Positions 5,473 through 8,845 of a DNA stretch of 8,845 nucleotides are shown in pieces; positions within the stretch are counted from its first letter, which is position 1; the number at the start of each line of letters is the position of its first letter. Below the pieces are notes generated by a model, which worked only from the letters and a program-made list of their open reading frames with translations, searched no databases and had not been told where the DNA came from. A program made the translations under genes and the position numbers. The DNA comes from JAHJDS01 sp964569795 (GTDB taxonomy: Bacteria > Desulfobacterota > Desulfarculia > Desulfarculales > JAHJDS01). The stretch is from contig CAZMVB010000064.1 of assembly GCA_964569795.1 (NCBI GenBank), positions 1 to 8,845 of the forward strand. Direction: 5' to 3'.

Positions 5473-6180
5473 ATGCCCCGGCCGCCCAAATGTCGCCAGG
5501 TCAAGGACATGCCCGAGGTGACCTATTTCAAACCGCGGGGCGTGCCGTTGCGGGACCTGACCGAGGTCTATCTGAGCGTCGAGGGCTTCGAGGCCCTGCG
5601 CCTGGCCGACGTCGCAGGGCTGAAACACGAGGAGGCCGCCCAACAGATGAACGTCTCGCGCCAGACGTTTTCCCGGGTCCTGGCCGCGGCCCGCAAGGCA
5701 GTGGCCGAGGCGGTGGTCTCCGGGCTGGCGCTGCGGATCCAGGGAGGCCACTACGAGGTCCAGGGCCCAGGCCGGTCCGGGCGGACCGCACCGGCCATTC
5801 CCGCGGCCCGGCCCGAGGAGGGAGCCATGAGCAAAATAGCCGTCAGCAGCGAGGGTCCGACCCTGGACGACCAGGTCGATCCCCGGTTCGGCCGGGCGGC
5901 CGGTTTCGTGATTGTCGATCCAACGACCATGGAGATCGAGTATCTGGACAACGGGGCCTCCCAGGCCCGCGGCCAAGGCGCGGGCATCCAGGCGGCCGAG
6001 CTGGTGGCCGGCCGGGGGGTGGGCGTGGTCCTGACCGGGTACGTCGGCCCCAAGGCCTTCACCGCCCTCCGGGCGGCCGGGATCAGGATCGGGGCCGACC
6101 TGGATGGCCTGAGCGTCCGCCAGGCCGTGGAGCGCTTTGTCAGGGGCCAGGTCAATCCCATCGACCGGCCCAACCGGTAA
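5473..6180 (+). CDS. UPF0251 (DUF134) - NifX/NifB-type cluster-binding domain fusion
   Basis: A 235-residue two-domain protein. Residues 1-96 are a UPF0251 HTH domain (MPRPPKCRQV at 1-10, EGFEALRLADVAGL at 37-50, HTH about 52-80), paralogous to the gene at 4448. A 20-residue Pro/Ala/Gly/Arg-rich linker follows. Residues 119-235 are a complete NifX/NifB C-terminal-like domain of the dinitrogenase Fe-Mo cofactor biosynthesis superfamily, with the standard opening KIAVSSEGPTLDDQVDPRFG (121-140), GQGAGIQAAELV (167-178) and VVLTGYVGPKAF (185-196). Such domains bind Fe-S or Mo-containing sulfide clusters, so the fusion may couple cluster binding to DNA binding (inference). A strong internal start at 5827 could also yield the free NifX domain. 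Its own ribosome binding site (GAGG four bases before ATG) is modest. The stop codon TAA forms part of the Shine-Dalgarno of the next gene. Confidence 0.9.
   Translation: MPRPPKCRQVKDMPEVTYFKPRGVPLRDLTEVYLSVEGFEALRLADVAGLKHEEAAQQMNVSRQTFSRVLAAARKAVAEAVVSGLALRIQGGHYEVQGPGRSGRTAPAIPAARPEEGAMSKIAVSSEGPTLDDQVDPRFGRAAGFVIVDPTTMEIEYLDNGASQARGQGAGIQAAELVAGRGVGVVLTGYVGPKAFTALRAAGIRIGADLDGLSVRQAVERFVRGQVNPIDRPNR
5815..5829 (+). promoter_or_regulatory. Internal ribosome binding site and ATG inside the fusion gene
   Basis: GAGGAGGGA (5815-5823) precedes an in-frame ATG at 5827, exactly at the canonical start of the NifX domain (MSKIAVSSEGP). Initiation here would give a separate 117-residue NifX-family protein ending at 6180. 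The site is better than that of the full-length frame, so two products from one frame are plausible. Confidence 0.55.
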
Positions 6181-6191
6181 GGACGTCGATG

Positions 6192-7076
6192 ATGAACCTG
6201 GCCGTGGCCAGCGGCAAGGGGGGAACGGGCAAGACCACGGTCGCCGCCTCCCTGGCCGCTATCTGGGACGGCCCGGTGACGGCCGTGGACCTGGACGTGG
6301 AGGAACCCAACCTCCATCTGTTCCTCACGCCGCGGATTTTCGGGCGGCAAACGGCCGAGCTGGAGGTCCCGATCGCGGACGAGTCCCGATGCACCGGGTG
6401 CCGGGCCTGCGTCGAGCTGTGCCAGTTCAAGGCGATCACCCTTCTGGGCGATGTCCTGATCACCTTTACCGAGATGTGCCACGGCTGCGGCGGCTGCCTG
6501 GCGGTCTGCCCCGCCGGCGCTCTCACACCCGGGTCCCGGGAACTGGGCGAGGTCGCCTGGGGCCTATCCGGCGAGATCCCGTTTCTGATGGGCAGATTGC
6601 GGGTGGGCGAGGCCATGAGTCCGCCCCTGATGCGGGCGGTCAAGGCCAAGCTGGCCGAACTCAGCGTGGCGCGGCCGGGCGACGTCATTGTTGACGCCCC
6701 GCCCGGGGTGAGCTGTCCGGCGGTCAACGCCGTCATGGACAGCGACGTGATCCTGCTGGTGACCGAGCCGACCCCCTTTGGCCAACACGATCTGGCCCTG
6801 GCCCGGGAGGCCTTCGCCCCCCTGGGCAAGCCCCTGGGGGTGGTGGTCAACCGGGCCGGCCTGGGCGACCGGGCGGTGTTCGATTACTGCCGCGAGGCGA
6901 ATCTGCCCGTGCTGGCCGAGATCCCCTATGACCGGCGGGCGGCCGAGGCCTACTGTCAGGGTCAACTCGTGGCCAACATCTCGCCTGAGTTCGAGGCCCT
7001 GTTTGTGGACCTGAGAGAACGCGTCCGGTCGCTGACCTCGGACGTGCCCTGGCCGCGGGAGGCCGCCCGTGCCTGA
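6192..7076 (+). CDS. MinD-family P-loop ATPase with two [4Fe-4S] ferredoxin motifs, copy 1 (ORP-cluster type)
   Basis: A 294-residue MinD/ParA-type ATPase of the kind paired with NifX-fold proteins in Desulfovibrio orange-protein loci. The deviant Walker A motif SGKGGTGKTT is at 7-16 and VDLDVEEPNLHL at 32-43. An inserted ferredoxin module carries CTGCRACVELC (67-77) and CHGCGGCLAVCP (96-107), each CxxCxxCxxxC, ligating two [4Fe-4S] clusters. The ATPase core resumes with VIVDAPPG (165-172), LLVTEPTPFGQHDL (188-201) and VVVNRAG (217-223). It is soluble, with no membrane-targeting helix evident. Family knowledge suggests ATP-dependent cluster assembly or transfer; a link to cell division proteins has been proposed for the Desulfovibrio complex. 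The start is ATGATG at 6189/6192; I prefer 6192, eight bases after TAAGGA and matching the family start. It overlaps the next gene by eight bases. Confidence 0.93.
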   Translation: MNLAVASGKGGTGKTTVAASLAAIWDGPVTAVDLDVEEPNLHLFLTPRIFGRQTAELEVPIADESRCTGCRACVELCQFKAITLLGDVLITFTEMCHGCGGCLAVCPAGALTPGSRELGEVAWGLSGEIPFLMGRLRVGEAMSPPLMRAVKAKLAELSVARPGDVIVDAPPGVSCPAVNAVMDSDVILLVTEPTPFGQHDLALAREAFAPLGKPLGVVVNRAGLGDRAVFDYCREANLPVLAEIPYDRRAAEAYCQGQLVANISPEFEALFVDLRERVRSLTSDVPWPREAARA

Positions 7077-7944
7077 GATCGTGGTCATCAGCGGCAAGGG
7101 AGGGACCGGCAAGACCTGCCTGACCGGGGCCTTCGCCCACCTGGCCGACCGGGCGGTCATCTGCGACCTGGACGTGGACGCGCCGGATCTGCACCTGCTG
7201 CTCGACCCGGTCCACGAGCAGGTCGAGGAGTTTTTCTCGGGCCACGAGGCGAGGGTCGATCCGGACCGGTGCACGGATTGCGGCGAGTGCGCCGAGCGGT
7301 GCCGGTTCCAGGCCGTGGTCCGGACGGATTCGGGATGGACCATCGACCCGTTGCGCTGCGAGGGCTGCGGGGTCTGCGTCCACTTCTGCCCGGCCGAGGC
7401 CATCGACTTTGACGAGAAGCACTGCGGCCGATGGTACTTGTCCCGAACCAGGATGGGGCCCCTGGTCCACGCCCAGCTCTTCCCGGGCGAGGAGAACTCG
7501 GGGCGGCTGGTGACCCTGCTGCGGCAAAAGGCCCGGGAGCAGGCCGAGGCCAACGGCCAAGACCTGATCCTGTGCGACGGCGCGCCGGGCATTGGCTGCC
7601 CGGTGATCAGCTCGCTGGCCGGGACCCACCTGGCCGTGGTGGTCACCGAACCGACCCCCTCGGGCCGCCATGACCTGGAGCGGGTGGCCGAGCTGTGCGA
7701 TCACTTCCGGATCCCGGTGGGGGTGATCATCAACAAGCATGACCTCAACCCGGATCAGACTCGGGACATCGAGAATTATTGCCTTAAGCGGGGGTATCGG
7801 CTTCTGGCGAAACTGCCCTTTGACCGGGTGGTGATCGAGGCCATGCTCCGGGGCCGGGTCCTGACCGAGTACCGACCCGACGGCCTGGCCGAGCGGGTCA
7901 GAGGTGCCTGGTCTGAAGTCGTAGAATTAGCCAGCTCGGGATAG
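7069..7944 (+). CDS. MinD-family P-loop ATPase with two [4Fe-4S] ferredoxin motifs, copy 2
   Basis: A 291-residue paralogue of the preceding ATPase and probably its partner, since such genes usually occur as adjacent pairs. SGKGGTGKT (8-16) is the deviant Walker A motif and CDLDVDAPDLHLLL (32-45) follows. Cysteines C68, C71, C74, C78 and C97, C100, C103, C107 form two CxxCxxCxxxC [4Fe-4S] motifs. ILCDGAPGIGCPVI (167-180) and VVTEPTPSGRHDLERV (191-206) complete the ATPase fold. An extra cysteine (C119, EKHCGRWY) lies after the second motif and is conserved in position-like fashion in this subgroup as far as I recall. The GTG start at 7069 overlaps the previous stop codon region by eight bases, which implies translational coupling and equimolar production. 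The two ferredoxin modules together could form a four-cluster electron or cluster relay in a heterodimer (inference). Confidence 0.93.
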   Translation: MPEIVVISGKGGTGKTCLTGAFAHLADRAVICDLDVDAPDLHLLLDPVHEQVEEFFSGHEARVDPDRCTDCGECAERCRFQAVVRTDSGWTIDPLRCEGCGVCVHFCPAEAIDFDEKHCGRWYLSRTRMGPLVHAQLFPGEENSGRLVTLLRQKAREQAEANGQDLILCDGAPGIGCPVISSLAGTHLAVVVTEPTPSGRHDLERVAELCDHFRIPVGVIINKHDLNPDQTRDIENYCLKRGYRLLAKLPFDRVVIEAMLRGRVLTEYRPDGLAERVRGAWSEVVELASSG

Positions 7945-7947
7945 GGA

Positions 7948-8008
7948 ACCCGGGAAGCTTGACTGAAGCCAAAACCGACTCCAGAACCTGGGAAGATGGC
8001 CTGAAGCT
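7948..8008 (+). repeat. Imperfect direct repeat in the MinD2-NifX gap
   Basis: Two 23-base units (7948-7970 and 7986-8008), offset by 38 bases, match at 18 of 23 positions around the shared blocks GGGAAG and CTGAAGC. They occupy the first half of the 119-base gap. A small TGGCC/GGCCA stem (7997-8001, 8015-8019) falls in the second unit. The role is unknown; a regulator site or leftover duplication are options. Confidence 0.4.
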
Positions 8009-8063
8009 GGAAAGGGCCAAAAGTCGAAACGAGACGTTGTAAGAAATAATGAAAGGAGAAGCG

Positions 8064-8465
8064 ATGAACACGGTGGTGGCATTACCTTCGATCCCGCCCG
8101 GCGGCCTGGAGGCCGAGCTGGGGGCCCACTTCGGGCACTGCGAGATCTACACCCTGGTCAGCTTCAACCAAGGGCAGATCGAGGAAGTCCAGGTCATTCC
8201 CAACGTCCCGCACCAGCAGGGCGGCTGCCTGGCCCCGGTCATGCACCTGGCCCAACACGGGGTCAAGATCCTGATCGCCGGCGGCATGGGCCTGCGACCC
8301 CTGATGGGCTTCAACCAGGTCGGGATCGAGGTCTATCACGGCGGCGAGTCGCGGTCCGTGGCCGAGGCCCTGACCGCCCTGGCCGAGGGCCGTCTGCCCC
8401 GGTTCAGTCAGGACCACACCTGCGGCGGGAGCGGCGATCATTCCCATGGGGAAGGCTGCGGCTGA
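8064..8465 (+). CDS. NifX/NifB-family molybdenum-iron cluster-binding protein with His/Cys tail (ORP-like)
   Basis: A 133-residue member of the dinitrogenase iron-molybdenum cofactor biosynthesis superfamily, to which the Mo-Cu sulfide-binding orange protein of Desulfovibrio belongs. Family features are GGLEAELGAHFGHC (13-26), HQQGGCLAPVMHLAQHGV (50-67) and the glycine-rich IAGGMGLRPLMGF (71-83). The C terminus adds a metal-binding-like tail, HTCGGSGDHSHGEGCG (118-133), with three His and two Cys. It probably carries a metal-sulfide cluster that the MinD/ferredoxin ATPases help to build or move (inference from family and context). ATG at 8064 is chosen because AAAGGAG (8052-8058) lies five bases upstream. 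The upstream in-frame ATG at 8049 would place that Shine-Dalgarno inside the frame. It is separated from MinD copy 2 by 119 bases, so it might have its own regulation, though I see no convincing promoter there. Confidence 0.92.
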   Translation: MNTVVALPSIPPGGLEAELGAHFGHCEIYTLVSFNQGQIEEVQVIPNVPHQQGGCLAPVMHLAQHGVKILIAGGMGLRPLMGFNQVGIEVYHGGESRSVAEALTALAEGRLPRFSQDHTCGGSGDHSHGEGCG

Positions 8466-8500
8466 CCAAGGTCGGTCTTGGGCCCGGAAGCGATTTTCCG
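8466..8500 (+). promoter_or_regulatory. Two small tandem hairpins between the NifX and FmdB genes
   Basis: CCAAG (8466-8470) can pair with CTTGG (8477-8481), and CGGAA (8485-8489) with TTCCG (8496-8500), each with a 6-base loop. There is no proper T-run afterwards, so they are more likely to affect mRNA stability or relative expression than to stop transcription. Confidence 0.3.
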
Positions 8501-8513
8501 GTGAGAGGAAGCG

Positions 8514-8762
8514 ATGCCGATCTATGAGATCCAGTGTCAGGGGTGCGGCCGGACCAGCGAGGTCCTGGTGACTGACAGCGGGGCGGGCCTGGTCTGTCCG
8601 GAGTGCGGCGGGACGGACGTGGTCAAGCTGATGTCCGCGTCCAGTTCCCTGTCCGGCCGGGCCGCCCAGTCTCATCCCGGCCCGAACGAGAGGGCCTGTT
8701 GCGGCTCGACCCCGGCGACGTCTGGTTGCGCCGGTCCGGGGTCGTGCTGCGGTCAGGGATGA
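8514..8762 (+). CDS. FmdB-family zinc-ribbon protein with Cys-rich tail
   Basis: An 82-residue protein with the FmdB/CxxC zinc-ribbon start MPIYEIQCQGCG. The two knuckles are C8/C11 and C28/C31 (CPECGG), which together should bind one zinc ion. FmdB-type proteins are often described as putative regulators or accessory factors; their true function is not settled. The C-terminal half (about 42-82) is low-complexity Ser/Gly/Pro with five more cysteines, including two adjacent CC pairs (62-63 and 78-79), which could bind additional metal. The ATG at 8514 is preceded by GAGAGGAA. It lies 48 bases downstream of the NifX-family gene and is probably in the same transcript. It ends two bases before the 3' end of a convergent tRNA gene, so the operon has no room for a terminator before it. 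Confidence 0.88.
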   Translation: MPIYEIQCQGCGRTSEVLVTDSGAGLVCPECGGTDVVKLMSASSSLSGRAAQSHPGPNERACCGSTPATSGCAGPGSCCGQG

Positions 8763-8764
8763 TT

Positions 8765-8841
8765 TGGTACCCCCGGCCCGATTCGAACGGGCGGCCTACG
8801 GATTAGGAATCCGGTGCTCTATCCTGCTGAGCTACGGGGGC
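8765..8841 (-). tRNA. tRNA-Arg (anticodon CCU)
   Basis: On the minus strand a full cloverleaf folds. The acceptor stem is GCCCCCG/CGGGGGT (first pair G-U), the D stem GCTC/GAGC with GG in the loop, and the T arm GCCCG-TTCGAAT-CGGGC. The anticodon loop TTCCTAA has CCT at 8805-8807. Discriminator A and an encoded CCA (8765-8767) are present; total 77 nt. The top pair of the anticodon stem (27-43) is C/T, a mismatch. It decodes AGG, a codon that also appears in the neighbouring genes. Confidence 0.96.
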
Positions 8842-8845
8842 CCGG

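Noticed and set aside
5490..6191. Extension of MinD copy 1 upstream through the UPF0251-NifX gene in another frame
   Set aside because: The upstream translation is Arg/Gly/Pro low complexity, and the MinD family start coincides with 6189/6192 behind TAAGGA.
8041..8050. AATAAT as a -10 box for the NifX-family gene
   Set aside because: It would place the transcript start in or after the Shine-Dalgarno and there is no -35 box at the right distance.

Overview
The window is GC-rich (by eye roughly two thirds G+C), densely packed, and looks like the chromosome of an anaerobic, sulfate-reducer-like bacterium of the Desulfobacterota (Desulfovibrio-type). That assignment is an inference. It rests on the gene content: a diaphorase pair of the HndA/HndC (NuoE/NuoF) type, a sigma-54 enhancer-binding protein, and a cluster of NifX-fold proteins, ferredoxin-bearing MinD ATPases, UPF0251 (DUF134) and DUF5320 proteins resembling the 'orange protein' (ORP) loci of Desulfovibrio. 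No transposase, phage gene or CRISPR array is visible.

Minus-strand half (1-4186). Reading leftward, a GTG-started 91-residue Cys-rich protein overlaps the TTG start of a 574-residue sigma-54 activator (two PAS-like domains, AAA+ domain, Fis-type HTH). A 345-base AT-richer gap follows, and then a nuoE-like gene and a nuoF-like gene that runs off the left edge. The gap holds a textbook sigma-54 promoter (TGGCAC-N5-TTGC) on the minus strand, and TGTTTCA/TGAAACA dyads 90-185 bases upstream of it. The simplest reading is that the neighbouring activator switches on the NAD(P)H-linked redox operon from these sites.

Divergent control region (4187-4447). It carries back-to-back sigma-70-like promoters, a perfect 17-base palindrome overlapping the leftward promoter, a 35-base imperfect dyad, and a 13-base direct repeat whose second copy lies inside the rightward promoter.

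Plus-strand half (4448-8762). In order: UPF0251 protein 1; an Arg/Gly-rich small DUF5320-like protein; a DUF5320-like protein with a C-terminal coiled coil; a UPF0251-NifX fusion with a strong internal ribosome binding site that could also release the free NifX domain; two tandem MinD-family ATPases each carrying two [4Fe-4S] ferredoxin motifs; a NifX-family protein with a His/Cys tail; and an FmdB-type zinc-ribbon protein with a Cys-rich tail. Short gaps and good ribosome binding sites suggest one or two operons. Together they look like a metal-sulfur cluster handling system: NifX-fold carriers, MinD/ferredoxin ATPases as assembly or transfer partners, and UPF0251 HTH proteins as probable local regulators. 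A tRNA-Arg(CCU) gene on the minus strand closes the window, ending two bases from the FmdB stop codon.
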